Origin: Pontibacter ramchanderi
GTDB lineage: Bacteria > Bacteroidota > Bacteroidia > Cytophagales > Hymenobacteraceae
DNA: 64,000 bases
Reading direction: 5' to 3'
Assembly: GCF_002846395.1 (NCBI RefSeq)
Contig: NZ_PJMU01000002.1
Span: 1-64,000 of the forward strand
This document shows positions 17,751 through 27,005 of this stretch, one piece after another; position 1 is the stretch's first letter, and every line of letters starts with the position of its first letter. The position numbers and the translations under genes were made by a program. The notes beneath the pieces are model-generated. The model was given only the letters and a program-made list of their open reading frames with translations. It made no database searches and was not told the DNA's origin.

Positions 17751-20700
17751 GTAGTGGCCAGCGGTAAAGAAATGTAAAACGTCGTCCCCTCTCCCTCTTC
17801 TGTCACAAACCAAATGCGACCACCCGCGTTTTCAATTCCTTTTTTGGCAACAGCCAAGCCTATACCTGAGCCCGTATACTTGGTGCTGAAGTTAGGTATA
17901 AATACTTTATGCTGAATCTCAGCAGGTATACCGCTGCCATTATCAGCAATAGCGACAAGCGCTGTGTTATCTGCTTCAATTTTAAGATCAATCTTGATTA
18001 ACGGCTTCCGGTCGGCAGGAACCGCCTGTATTGCATTTAGCAGCAAATTGTTGAAAGTCCGTACCATCAGCGCCTCATCAGCCATCACCATCACGGGCTC
18101 TTCAGGTACACGCAGCTCCGTTTTCACAGAAGCCGGATTGGTGTGCAGGTCGGCGGCTTTATGCAGGGCTGCCCCCAGGTCCATCAACTCGGCCTTCGGC
18201 TCAGGCATGGAAGTAAAGTTGGAGAACGAAGTAGCAATATCGCTGAGGATGTTGATCTGGGTGATCAAGGTATGCGAGATCTTGTTGATCATCTGCTCCG
18301 TGTTCGGGTTCTTTTCTGCAATGGCCTTCTGGAGGTACTGCAGCGAAAGTTTCATCGGCGTGAGCGGGTTCTTGATCTCGTGCGCTACCTGCCGTGCCAT
18401 CTCCCGCCAGGCTGCTTCCTTCTCCCGCATGGCCAGTTCTACCTTGTTCTGCTCCAGCGTCAGCAGCATGCGGTTATACTCATTTACCAGCATCCCGATC
18501 TCATCAGCTCCTTCGTAGGCCAGCATTTCGTTTTTACCTGTCAGAGAGGTATGTTTCAACTTGTCGGCGAGCATACGCAGCGGCACCGTGAGGGCTCGGG
18601 AGGCGAAAAAGGTGAGGATGATGAACACGATGAACATGACTGTGAAGATGTTCATCGTGGTTGTGATCAGTTCGATCAGCTTCAGGTCCAGCTGGCGCTC
18701 CGAGTCAAAGAAAGGTATACCGATAAAGCCGATCAGCTTTTCCGGGTCGTTGTCGGGGCGAAGTGGCAGGTATAGCGCATTAAAACTAAGGTTTCCGGCG
18801 TGCTCATCGGCCAGTACCCGCAACGCCTGCCGCTCCGATATGGCAGCAAAAGCATGTGGGTTCACAAGCTTGGAGAGTAGACCCGATTCAAATATCAACG
18901 GCTGGCTGGTAACCAGCAAGCGACCGGTACGATCATAAAGGCTCACATCGGCTTCTGACAAAGCGGCGATGGAGGCAACACGGCGTAGCAAACGGTTTCG
19001 GTCAGGAAGCACTTCGAGTGTAGTCGGTCTGCTGAGATGGTCCTGTATGGCCTCTCCCTTTTTCTCGTAAGACGACAACAGGTCTTTCTTATAAGAGCCC
19101 GTCACTAAACTCGCTGTCACGATGCTCACCAACATCAGGGGAAGCAGAATACCGAAATTCAGGAAAAGCTGGATCTTGGTACTGAAGTTAGGTTGGAAAT
19201 CGCGCAGTCTCTCTCTGTTCAGCAAAATATAAAGCACCGCCACTATGATCAGGCAGCCGGTGAAGAACAAAAACAGAAACGAAAAATTAGAAAGCACCTC
19301 GCGGGCACCGTATTTACTCGTCGTGATGATCACAGTCGGACCTGAGTCCGTCTTCACGCCTAAATGGTGAAAGCCATCTTCCGTTGCTCCCTGCTTGTAT
19401 AGTTCACTTTTCTCTAACTGGCTCCGATCGAAATTAGTGGCGTAGTCAAACTCCCCTTCGCTGTAAGTCAGCCTGCCCTTTTCATAGATCCCGTAACTTA
19501 GAATATCAGCCCGAAAAGGTTGCTGATGCTGCTGCCCGGCCAGGAGTTCTGGCACCAGGCTGTTTGGCAGCAACTCCTTTAGGCTCAACTGCAACACAAT
19601 AGTACCGTACTGCTGCGTCCCCAGTGGCACTTCAATCAGTTTCAGGTAAAAACGGGTATGCGGCCGGGCCGGATCGTTGACCAGGTATAGATTCGTATAT
19701 TCAGTTCGGTTAGAGGTGGTCGCATACTTTTGCCTTAGCTCGTCCAAAGTGGCTGCGGTGGTATCGGCACTTTCCAGCGTTCGTCCCTGGCTGTCGAACA
19801 AGAGTATGTTCGCCTCATACTTGTCAAAATAGTCTGGCAGAAACTGGCGGGATATCTTTCGCTTGATGAAGAAAGCATCCACATAAGGGCCTTTCATCTT
19901 GGATTGAATTAATACATCCTCCGACACACGCACTGCTACGTCTTCTTCCAGCAGGTACTCCGCCAGCACATCGTTACCCTGCATCAGGTCAAACGCAAAC
20001 TTCTGCTTGTAAGCCAGCAACTCACTTTGGAAGTGCGTGTAGAGCGAGGCAGCACCCGTCAGGCTACTCACGACGATGATCAGAAAAAAGAAAAGGTAGG
20101 TACGGTAAGGCAAACTGATTGCCTGCCGATGCTGCGCTGCTAACAAGATGATGCTCCAGAAAACTGTTCCAATCAGAATAACTGGTACCCAAGGCACGTC
20201 CAATAGCACTGCCAGTGCAACAAGCGTAACTGCAATGATTAACAACACTTTGTATGGCCGCCATGCGTCTGATTTCCGCAGCAGCACATTCACAACCGAA
20301 GCCAGCATATAGGCAAACAGGCTGAGCGCTACGGTATGCAAAAACATCAGGCTATACATCACCAACTTGTAGCGCTCCAAAGCAATGGATTGGTTGATAT
20401 CGAGTGCTAGCGGGGAGTTGTGATAGATGCCGTAGTAAAAGCGAAATAAAATGGCCAGCAACACAAAGAAAGCAAGTATGGCTGCCCCCAGCAATAAGTT
20501 GCTTTTTTGTGGGGAGTACGCTTTCACAGCTGCTAACACTTCGTTCTTATGAAACAGATAGTAAGCTGCCCAGGCAACTGCAACGAGCAGCAACACATTC
20601 AAGGCCAGGTCGCCAACAGAAGGAGACCAGAAAGAAGCAGCGTATAGACGCGGATCAAATAATTCTGTCTCAACGATGAGAAAAGGTAGGTTGAGGAACA

Positions 20701-21454
20701 AAAGCGCAAAGCGAAAACCCACCAGCAGCCCCAGCAATAGCACAATGCCCTGCGTATAGCGTTGGCGCCTCAAAAACAACCGGCACACGGAGATACTGAA
20801 CCAAACAAACAGGATGGTTCCAAAAATAAGTAACACTAACTGCAGGTTATCAAATCCAGCATCAACTCTTCCCGAGCCATGATCAATTGCGAAAAGAAAG
20901 TCACCCTGGTCGGTCGTTACCTGCGGCAGTCGTCCCGGATTATCAAGTACCAGCCGCACATCGGCTGTGCCGAAAATACTCTTTTGTAATCCTGAGGCCA
21001 GGTAATCGTTGGTAATGCCGTAATCAACCTGCAGGGGTATGTAGGTAAAAATATGATAGCCATGGGCACGGTGTGGCATGACTACGAACGTACCGTAACT
21101 GTTCCTAACTGTCGTGATGGAACGTATGGTGGGTGGTAAATCGAGGTCGGGAATAACGGTATGGTCTGACCAGTAAACCAAGCGTCCATTCTTATAAACA
21201 AATGTGGGATAATGCGTCTTGGAGAGGAGTTTTGTAAAGTTGATCTTATCCTTTTGAAGCAATTTACCCAATTGGGCAGATTCCTGTTGCGCATCCGACA
21301 ACAGCGCCAGTACCCGCGCTGTTATATGTTGCTGAGTTTGCTCTCTGTCTGCTTGAAGCCAGGAAGCCGGGACCCTATAATGCAAAAAGGCTGTAGCCGC
21401 AAAGCACAGCACCGCCAGAATAAATAAAATAAAAGGGGTATAATTCCGGTTCAA
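17747..21454 (-). CDS. Multi-pass membrane sensor histidine kinase (NtrB/NtrY-like)
   Basis: A 1235-residue sensor kinase. The N-terminus has one membrane anchor and an extracytoplasmic region of about 180 residues. A long multi-span membrane block (about residues 205-460), a second extracytoplasmic region, more membrane segments and a HAMP domain (about 935-985) follow. The catalytic core is complete. The H-box VAHEIKNPLTP has phospho-acceptor His near 1025, the N-box (NNLLLNAIQAV) has Asn near 1140, DNGSGIP is near 1171 and GSGIGLA near 1195. The HEIKNPLTPM H-box resembles NtrY-type kinases. No response regulator gene is adjacent. Its stop overlaps the start of the following secreted-protein gene by 4 bases. 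It is much longer than a typical kinase because of the membrane block. Confidence 0.93.
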   Translation of the reverse strand: MNRNYTPFILFILAVLCFAATAFLHYRVPASWLQADREQTQQHITARVLALLSDAQQESAQLGKLLQKDKINFTKLLSKTHYPTFVYKNGRLVYWSDHTVIPDLDLPPTIRSITTVRNSYGTFVVMPHRAHGYHIFTYIPLQVDYGITNDYLASGLQKSIFGTADVRLVLDNPGRLPQVTTDQGDFLFAIDHGSGRVDAGFDNLQLVLLIFGTILFVWFSISVCRLFLRRQRYTQGIVLLLGLLVGFRFALLFLNLPFLIVETELFDPRLYAASFWSPSVGDLALNVLLLVAVAWAAYYLFHKNEVLAAVKAYSPQKSNLLLGAAILAFFVLLAILFRFYYGIYHNSPLALDINQSIALERYKLVMYSLMFLHTVALSLFAYMLASVVNVLLRKSDAWRPYKVLLIIAVTLVALAVLLDVPWVPVILIGTVFWSIILLAAQHRQAISLPYRTYLFFFLIIVVSSLTGAASLYTHFQSELLAYKQKFAFDLMQGNDVLAEYLLEEDVAVRVSEDVLIQSKMKGPYVDAFFIKRKISRQFLPDYFDKYEANILLFDSQGRTLESADTTAATLDELRQKYATTSNRTEYTNLYLVNDPARPHTRFYLKLIEVPLGTQQYGTIVLQLSLKELLPNSLVPELLAGQQHQQPFRADILSYGIYEKGRLTYSEGEFDYATNFDRSQLEKSELYKQGATEDGFHHLGVKTDSGPTVIITTSKYGAREVLSNFSFLFLFFTGCLIIVAVLYILLNRERLRDFQPNFSTKIQLFLNFGILLPLMLVSIVTASLVTGSYKKDLLSSYEKKGEAIQDHLSRPTTLEVLPDRNRLLRRVASIAALSEADVSLYDRTGRLLVTSQPLIFESGLLSKLVNPHAFAAISERQALRVLADEHAGNLSFNALYLPLRPDNDPEKLIGFIGIPFFDSERQLDLKLIELITTTMNIFTVMFIVFIILTFFASRALTVPLRMLADKLKHTSLTGKNEMLAYEGADEIGMLVNEYNRMLLTLEQNKVELAMREKEAAWREMARQVAHEIKNPLTPMKLSLQYLQKAIAEKNPNTEQMINKISHTLITQINILSDIATSFSNFTSMPEPKAELMDLGAALHKAADLHTNPASVKTELRVPEEPVMVMADEALMVRTFNNLLLNAIQAVPADRKPLIKIDLKIEADNTALVAIADNGSGIPAEIQHKVFIPNFSTKYTGSGIGLAVAKKGIENAGGRIWFVTEEGEGTTFYISLPLATT

Positions 21455-21622
21455 AGCAACATGGATTATCCACGAATTTAAGCAATTCGTGCTGTAAGTG
21501 CATGACGTAAAAGTGGCTAAAATGTAAGCAACAGCCTGAAGTTAGGTTTAATTCCGGAAACTGCTGCAAATCCGCAACCACAACGGATCAAATTTCACTC
21601 CAGAAAAGCACTCCTTTAAAAC
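21455..21622. other. Spacer upstream of the sensor kinase gene
   Basis: Contains a 7-bp inverted repeat ACGAATT/AATTCGT (21472-21490) about 18 bases upstream of the kinase start, a possible operator or leader hairpin. No clear TAnnTTTG element was found. Confidence 0.35.
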
Positions 21623-21663
21623 AAATAACCACACACAGCTTGAAAACCTGCGTGTGGTTATTT
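21623..21663 (-). terminator. Terminator of the act/cta respiratory operon
   Basis: A 16-bp stem with one mismatch (21623-21638 with 21648-21663). On the minus strand it runs into T residues. It is about 65 bases past the last gene of the operon and is the first strong hairpin after sixteen closely packed genes. Confidence 0.8.
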
Positions 21664-21727
21664 ATAAACAGATAAAACCTAACGGTTAAATTACCTACGA
21701 AAGAAGGCTTGGACTATTTACCTCAGC

Positions 21728-21997
21728 TTAAGCCATTCTGGCTTTCTTCTTCTGATTGCTTTTGTACCAGAGGAAACCGACAGTACCAACCAGCACATAG
21801 GGGATCAACATAAGGTAAAGGATTCCTGTATTCAGGCCTGCTCCAACCTGTGAGTCAGAGTCAGTGCTGCCAGTACCTACATTTGATTCCACGGTAGCGC
21901 GACACATAGCGCATTGGCTATATGCCTCCGTAGAAATTAAATTCATGGCAAGCACCATGATACCAGCAATAAATATTTTAAGAAATTGGCGTTTCAT
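21728..21997 (-). CDS. Small membrane protein with a CxxC motif, last gene of the respiratory operon
   Basis: About 89 residues. An N-terminal signal-like helix ends before QCAMCRATVESN, with a CxxC pair just outside the membrane; one more transmembrane helix (ILYLMLIPYVLVGTVGFLW) and a basic cytoplasmic tail follow. I start it at the second Met (MKRQF), which directly begins the signal; MIMKRQ at 22003 is the alternative. I do not recognise a named family. Position at the end of an oxidase operon and the exposed CxxC suggest a role in copper or cytochrome assembly, which is inference. Confidence 0.7.
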   Translation of the reverse strand: MKRQFLKIFIAGIMVLAMNLISTEAYSQCAMCRATVESNVGTGSTDSDSQVGAGLNTGILYLMLIPYVLVGTVGFLWYKSNQKKKARMA

Positions 21998-22029
21998 AAT
22001 CATTAAACAAGGGTTTGAGGTTCCTGGTT

Positions 22030-22584
22030 CTAACTATAATACGGAGAAATCAGCACATAGACAAGTACACCGGTCACAGCTACGTATAGCCAGATAGGGA
22101 AAGTCCATTTTGATATGCGGCGGTGGCGTGCAAACTGCTCTGATAAGGCAAAGTACATCGACAGCAACACCAACGGCACGATCACAACGGCTAAGACAAT
22201 GTGCGTTAAGAGTATAAAGTAGTAAAACAACTTCAGAAAACCGTCGCCTCCATACATGGTGCGTTCGCCCAGGAAGTGATAGGTCACATACGACACCAGA
22301 AAGATTGCAGAAAGGCCAAAGGCCGTAGCCATGGCATTGCGATGCGCCTTTTGATTGCCTTTGCGGATGTTATAATAACCGATAACCAATGCACAAGCCG
22401 TCAAAGAATTTAGGATGGCATGCAGCGTTGGTAGAAAAGAAACATCAACTGTACCAGAGCCCTCCTTCGGCATAAAGAAAAGCATGGCTACCACAACCGG
22501 AATTGTTACCGACAAGATAGCAATCAGTACTAAGAACTTTTTGTCGTTGCCAGTTACGGGACTATTTTGATTTGCTGTATTCAT
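22030..22584 (-). CDS. DUF420 membrane protein, CtaM-like oxidase assembly factor
   Basis: A 184-residue protein with about five transmembrane helices, matching DUF420. The Gram-positive member CtaM is required for assembly of active heme-copper oxidase. Conserved histidines sit at membrane edges (LHAILN, YHFLGERT, LTHIVLA). Its start lies 23 bases inside the end of the SCO1 gene, so the two are probably translationally coupled. Being next to SCO1 and oxidase subunits supports an assembly role. Confidence 0.85.
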   Translation of the reverse strand: MNTANQNSPVTGNDKKFLVLIAILSVTIPVVVAMLFFMPKEGSGTVDVSFLPTLHAILNSLTACALVIGYYNIRKGNQKAHRNAMATAFGLSAIFLVSYVTYHFLGERTMYGGDGFLKLFYYFILLTHIVLAVVIVPLVLLSMYFALSEQFARHRRISKWTFPIWLYVAVTGVLVYVLISPYYS

Positions 22585-23230
22585 CTAAAAGCACTTTAAT
22601 TTCCAGTATCAGACGGTCAACATCCTCCTTATCTGTACCATCATAAATTCCTCTCACATACCTGTTTTTATCCACGAGCATAAACTTTTCGCTGTGTATA
22701 AAATCCTGCTGACCTTCTACCTTCATAACAGGCAAATAGAAACCTTTCTGAGCTAAGGTGTATATTTTTTCACGGTCACCTGTCAGGAAATACCATTTCT
22801 TGGGATCTGCTCCGTAGCGCTCACCATATTCATTCAGAACTTCCGGGGTATCGTGCTCAGGGTTTACTGTAAAGGAGACTAATTTTACCTGTTCTTCGTC
22901 CTGAAAGGCTTCCTGTACCCTCACCATTTGGGAAGACATAGCCTTGCAAATATCAGGGCAGGTCGCAAAAAAGAAATCTGTTACATAGATATAACCATCC
23001 AGATCTTCCTGCGAAATGGGAAGTCCTTGTTGAGAGGTGAATGTAAAAGGCGGTACCTGATTAAAAAGCGTATCCCCCTGGGCATCCCGGACGACGTCAC
23101 CCGTAGCGGTTACTTGCGGGAAATATTTACGGAGCGTGAAATGGTGTTCACCGAAACTACCGATAAATATAAAAATAAGAAGAGGCACTAATAATAGGAT
23201 ACCTAATATTAGTGCCTTTGAGTTACTCAT
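22562..23230 (-). CDS. SCO1/SenC family copper chaperone for cytochrome oxidase
   Basis: Membrane-anchored thioredoxin-fold protein that helps load the CuA centre of oxidase subunit II. An N-terminal helix (about residues 6-24) anchors it with the rest in the periplasm. The copper ligands are present: Cys91 and Cys95 in CPDIC, and His179 in DFIHSEKF. Its 222 residues are typical. It follows the subunit IV gene after 11 bases. The downstream DUF420 gene overlaps it. Confidence 0.94.
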   Translation of the reverse strand: MSNSKALILGILLLVPLLIFIFIGSFGEHHFTLRKYFPQVTATGDVVRDAQGDTLFNQVPPFTFTSQQGLPISQEDLDGYIYVTDFFFATCPDICKAMSSQMVRVQEAFQDEEQVKLVSFTVNPEHDTPEVLNEYGERYGADPKKWYFLTGDREKIYTLAQKGFYLPVMKVEGQQDFIHSEKFMLVDKNRYVRGIYDGTDKEDVDRLILEIKVLLDEYSKSK

Positions 23231-23241
23231 GTTCAGTGTAC

Positions 23242-23589
23242 TTAGTTAAAGTAATTTACTATCGAATCAAAGTAATAGCTTCCTTCAGCGATCAGGGCTA
23301 CCATTAGCCAGATAACAAGGGCCAGAGGAATTAATATAGACCAGATGAGTGCCTTTACCTCATGCTTTAAGTGCATGAACTCAGCTACGATATAGAATGC
23401 CTTGAAAATCGTCAAAATAATGAAGATCGCATTTCGAAGTGTGCTCGCATCCATGGTGAAGGCGAAAAGGAATTCGATTGCCGTAAGACCAACCAGAATA
23501 AAAAAGGTTTTCCAGATTACTTTAGTCTGCGCCTTTGGAATATCGCCGGTCTGATGAAAGTCGTGAGAATGATCTGTATGAGCTGCCAT
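23242..23589 (-). CDS. Cytochrome c oxidase subunit IV family protein
   Basis: A 115-residue prokaryotic subunit IV-type protein with three transmembrane helices and a His-rich N-terminus (HTDHSHDFH). The helix-2 region with FKAFYIVAEFMHLKHE is characteristic. It is a small accessory subunit of the aa3-type oxidase, encoded after the two subunit III genes in the usual order. The 73-base gap to the preceding gene is the largest in the operon but holds no terminator. Confidence 0.88.
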   Translation of the reverse strand: MAAHTDHSHDFHQTGDIPKAQTKVIWKTFFILVGLTAIEFLFAFTMDASTLRNAIFIILTIFKAFYIVAEFMHLKHEVKALIWSILIPLALVIWLMVALIAEGSYYFDSIVNYFN

Positions 23590-23662
23590 AATTGGTTTAT
23601 ATTTTGATTGTCGCCTCGCCTTTCAACGCAGGCTACAGTTGTTTTACAGTATACCTTAAGAT

Positions 23663-24409
23663 TTAGATCAGATAGAAGAAAGTAAATACAAATACCCAAA
23701 CAAGGTCTACAAAGTGCCAGTAAAGACCAACTTTCTCTACCATTTCATAGTGTCCGCGTTTTTGATATACTCCGTTAACCGTGTTAATAAACACCATGAT
23801 CAACATGACAACACCTGAAAATACGTGCGTTCCGTGGAAGCCTGTGATAAAGAAGAACAAGTTTGCAAACAATGGAGGACCATACTGGTTCATGGTCATG
23901 TTAGCACCATAAATACGGCTTCCGTCAGCCAGCAACATACCTTCGTCTGTACCTACGATAAAGTGCGTCCACTCCCATGCCTGACAACCAAGGAATATGC
24001 TACCGAACAGGATAGTCCACAATAACCACTTCTGAACATCATTCTTGTCCATGCGATGGCCTGCCTCTACTGCCAGTACCATGGTAACGGAACTTAAAAT
24101 GAGGATCATGGTCATTAACGCCACAAACGCCAGTGGTAGATCCACTCCATGAAAACCAGGGAAAGCATTGAATACTTTTTCTGGTATAGGCCACCACTCA
24201 GTGGAGAAGGTGAAATCTTCCGGACGTCCGGTATACGGAACGTGCGTGTGACGAGAAAGACCGTAAACAATTAGGAAGGCACTGAATGTAAACGCATCAG
24301 AAAGCAGGAAAAACCACATCATGAGTTTTCCATAGCTCGCTTTAAGTGGTTCGTTACCACCATCCCATGTACCTGTTTTAGGTTCTTCCAGCGTAGTTGA
24401 TGTAGACAT
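23663..24409 (-). CDS. Cytochrome c oxidase subunit III
   Basis: A 248-residue heme-copper oxidase subunit III with about five to six transmembrane helices. The C-terminus YWHFVDLVWVFVFTFFYL is the classical subunit III ending, and FFITGFHGTHVFSG is the other hallmark. It stabilises subunit I and shapes the proton-uptake side. It is the second of two adjacent subunit III-type genes (see 24434-25024). Confidence 0.93.
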   Translation of the reverse strand: MSTSTTLEEPKTGTWDGGNEPLKASYGKLMMWFFLLSDAFTFSAFLIVYGLSRHTHVPYTGRPEDFTFSTEWWPIPEKVFNAFPGFHGVDLPLAFVALMTMILILSSVTMVLAVEAGHRMDKNDVQKWLLWTILFGSIFLGCQAWEWTHFIVGTDEGMLLADGSRIYGANMTMNQYGPPLFANLFFFITGFHGTHVFSGVVMLIMVFINTVNGVYQKRGHYEMVEKVGLYWHFVDLVWVFVFTFFYLI

Positions 24410-24433
24410 AGTTTAATATTGAAAAAAACGTGT

Positions 24434-25024
24434 TTAGTGATTTAGTCTCAAAAATATATACAAGTATAGCCACAGGCCACCCAGGAAGTGCCAATAAATG
24501 GTGCATAGCTGAATACGCAGCATGCTCTTCGAGTGAACTCTATAACGTAAACTTGACAATATCACGGCGCCTAAATAGATAAGGCCTGTGATCAGGTGAA
24601 AACCATGCACACCTGTTAATACATACATAAATGAACCAGAAGGGTTACTGGACTCTCCTCCGAAGTATACATTGTTGTTTACTAGTTCAGCCCAGCCGTT
24701 CCACTGGCCAACAAGAAAAGCAACACCTAACCCGAAAGTCAAATAGAGCATTAAACGCAATCTGGCAATATTGTCCTGCGCAGCTGCATTATGAGCAAGT
24801 TGCATCGTCACGCTGCTCAGGGCAATGATCACAGTGTTAATCAGAAGGATGTTTGGCAGGTCGAACTCCAACCAGTTGCCCTCCGCACGACGCACCAAAT
24901 ATGCGCTCGTAAAGGCTGCAAACATCATAATTATACTAATAATAAGCAACCACAGCGCAAATTTTAATGGATGTATTCCGCCTGTGTTGTTCTCCTCCCC
25001 AAATGATTTGGCAACCATATCCAT
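24434..25024 (-). CDS. Second cytochrome c oxidase subunit III-type protein
   Basis: A 196-residue five-helix member of the subunit III family. It retains GVHGFHLITGLIYL and the terminal YWHFLGGLWLYLYIF. It is shorter and differs clearly in sequence from the neighbouring 248-residue subunit III, so it is not a recent duplicate. Paired subunit III genes are common in Bacteroidota oxidase operons; whether both sit in one complex is not known to me. It begins 3 bases after the heme O synthase gene. Confidence 0.9.
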   Translation of the reverse strand: MDMVAKSFGEENNTGGIHPLKFALWLLIISIIMMFAAFTSAYLVRRAEGNWLEFDLPNILLINTVIIALSSVTMQLAHNAAAQDNIARLRLMLYLTFGLGVAFLVGQWNGWAELVNNNVYFGGESSNPSGSFMYVLTGVHGFHLITGLIYLGAVILSSLRYRVHSKSMLRIQLCTIYWHFLGGLWLYLYIFLRLNH

Positions 25025-25027
25025 ATC

Positions 25028-25924
25028 CTAAATTTTATCTAAAACAAAAGCTATCTGCACAATAGGTAAATACAAAAATGACCCAAACATGATGTTCATT
25101 GCCGCTTTGTTAGTACAAGTGCGCATTAAATGAAACGTCTGAGCCAGAAATAATACGCCACAGATGACAGCGATCAAAGCAGAGGTAGTTCCTGTCATAC
25201 CAAACTGCAGGGGCAGCAAACTAAGCGGAATCAGCACTAGGGTATAGATCATGATTTGAAAAGCTGTTTTCAAGTTTTTTCCGCCCTCCATTGGGAGCAT
25301 CTTGAAACCGGCTTTTTTGTAATCCTCGTCCAACACCCAAGCGATTGCCCAAAAGTGTGGAAACTGCCAGATAAACTGTATTCCGAAAAGAATCCAGGCC
25401 TCTACACTTACAACGCCTGTGGCAGTCACCCAACCGATCAGGGGAGGTAAGGCACCAGGTATAGCACCGACAAAGACATTTATCGGGCTGATACGCTTCA
25501 ACGGTGTGTAAATGAAACCGTAAAGAACGAGTGACAACAGAGCAATAGCTGCTGTTAGGGTATTGAAGAAACTGCCCAGAATCCATAACCCTCCTACTCC
25601 GATAAGTGCACCGAAAACAGCGGCTTCTGTAACACTAAGCGTACTGGTAGGAAGCGGCCTGTTAGCAGTGCGCTTCATTAGTTTATCAAGATCCTTCTCC
25701 AGAATCTGATTCACTATATTGGCTGCACCCGTTACCATTAAGCCACCCAGCATTACTAACGCAATCTGAATCCAACTCCCTCCCGGATGCCCCAGGATGT
25801 AACCAATTGCACTTGAGAAAGCTACTGTAAAACTTAATCTAAACTTCAGGAGTTTAAAGTACGCTGATGCCTTTTGTGCCATACCGGCCAGAGACAGTAC
25901 CGATTCTGATCTATCTGTAATCAT
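25028..25924 (-). CDS. ctaB: Protoheme IX farnesyltransferase (heme O synthase)
   Basis: Integral membrane UbiA-family prenyltransferase that adds a farnesyl group to heme B to make heme O. It has 298 residues and about eight to nine helices. The first prenyl-diphosphate motif is NQILEKDLDKLMKRT followed by NRPLP (about residues 70-92), and the second is in the DEDYKKAGFKMLP loop (about 199-211). It shares one base with the end of ctaA, and together they supply heme A for the oxidase encoded in the same operon. Confidence 0.95.
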   Translation of the reverse strand: MITDRSESVLSLAGMAQKASAYFKLLKFRLSFTVAFSSAIGYILGHPGGSWIQIALVMLGGLMVTGAANIVNQILEKDLDKLMKRTANRPLPTSTLSVTEAAVFGALIGVGGLWILGSFFNTLTAAIALLSLVLYGFIYTPLKRISPINVFVGAIPGALPPLIGWVTATGVVSVEAWILFGIQFIWQFPHFWAIAWVLDEDYKKAGFKMLPMEGGKNLKTAFQIMIYTLVLIPLSLLPLQFGMTGTTSALIAVICGVLFLAQTFHLMRTCTNKAAMNIMFGSFLYLPIVQIAFVLDKI

Positions 25925-27000
25925 TAGTTAAGAACCACTACCGGTTTTTGAACCTCTTTCCTAGAGGCGTAGTAATAAAAAATCAATATTAAGAACTGAA
26001 CACCGAACAGCAAGGTAGCTATCGTTAGGTGCAGCGGCTGCAAAAACGCAGGTATAGCAAAATAAGCCATTATAATCCCAAAAGCTATTTCTGCTACAAG
26101 CAGCACCATCATCCAATTCGTCATCATATTCAACTGACGGTCTTTTAGCTTATAGATCAAATAAGCCATGTAAAGGTGCATCGCCAGTAACAGGATAGAA
26201 AAAGAACGGTGGATATAGAAACTCAACCCAAGCTGGTCTACCCATAGGTCTCTGTTGCTACCGTTCATCTCAAAAGCCACAACATCAACTTCCTCACGCA
26301 CTTGCGTTCCAATCAGAATCTGGGCAAACGTAGCTAATGCCACAAGCACTATGATGAATAAAAGTTGCTTCGAAGCTTTGAATCGTGGAGCTATAAAAGC
26401 AGCCTGCGATCTTATAACCGCATACTGCAGTAGGGCTACAATTACCAAAGCCAGCGCCATATGTATTGTTATGGTAACAGGCAAAAGATTCGTAGAAACT
26501 ACTATTGAACCTAGCCAACCCTGGAAGCCAACCAGCACAAAGCTGAGTAGCGATAGGTAAAACACAGACTTATCTGTTTTAAGATAAGGTATAGCGTACA
26601 CTACTGTCAGGAAAATAAGTATCCCGATCACTACCCCTACCAATCGATTGATGTACTCAATCCAAGTCTTGGTTACATTGAAGTCTGTTTCAATGTGCTG
26701 AAGCGGATGATCGCGTAATTCACCGGCTACCTCATCAAAACCTATCTTGTCCAGAAACCCGGCTAGTTTCTGATTTTTGTCTACACGTTGTTCCTTGTAG
26801 ACCTCCAGATAGTTATCTGGTAATTGGCTAACATCAGTTGGAGGAACCCAACTGCCAAAGCACTTAGGCCAGTCCGGACATCCCATGCCTGAGCCCGTGC
26901 TTCGCACGATTCCTCCAACCAATATTAGAAAGTATACAGCTACTACTGTAAGTACTCCAATATTTCTAAACCTTTTGTATGGAAAAGATTTATTTATCAT
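25924..27000 (-). CDS. ctaA: Heme A synthase (COX15/CtaA family)
   Basis: Oxidises the methyl group of heme O to give heme A. The 358-residue, eight-helix protein has the N-terminal GGIVRSTGSGMGCPDWP signature (about residues 29-45). The heme-binding histidines are in helices near WIEYINR, HMALAL, HRSFSILL and HLTIATLL. The first periplasmic loop carries the CPDWPKC cysteine pair. It sits between oxidase subunit I and heme O synthase, with a 5-base gap and a 1-base overlap. Confidence 0.95.
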   Translation of the reverse strand: MINKSFPYKRFRNIGVLTVVAVYFLILVGGIVRSTGSGMGCPDWPKCFGSWVPPTDVSQLPDNYLEVYKEQRVDKNQKLAGFLDKIGFDEVAGELRDHPLQHIETDFNVTKTWIEYINRLVGVVIGILIFLTVVYAIPYLKTDKSVFYLSLLSFVLVGFQGWLGSIVVSTNLLPVTITIHMALALVIVALLQYAVIRSQAAFIAPRFKASKQLLFIIVLVALATFAQILIGTQVREEVDVVAFEMNGSNRDLWVDQLGLSFYIHRSFSILLLAMHLYMAYLIYKLKDRQLNMMTNWMMVLLVAEIAFGIIMAYFAIPAFLQPLHLTIATLLFGVQFLILIFYYYASRKEVQKPVVVLN

Positions 27001-27005
27001 TTAAG

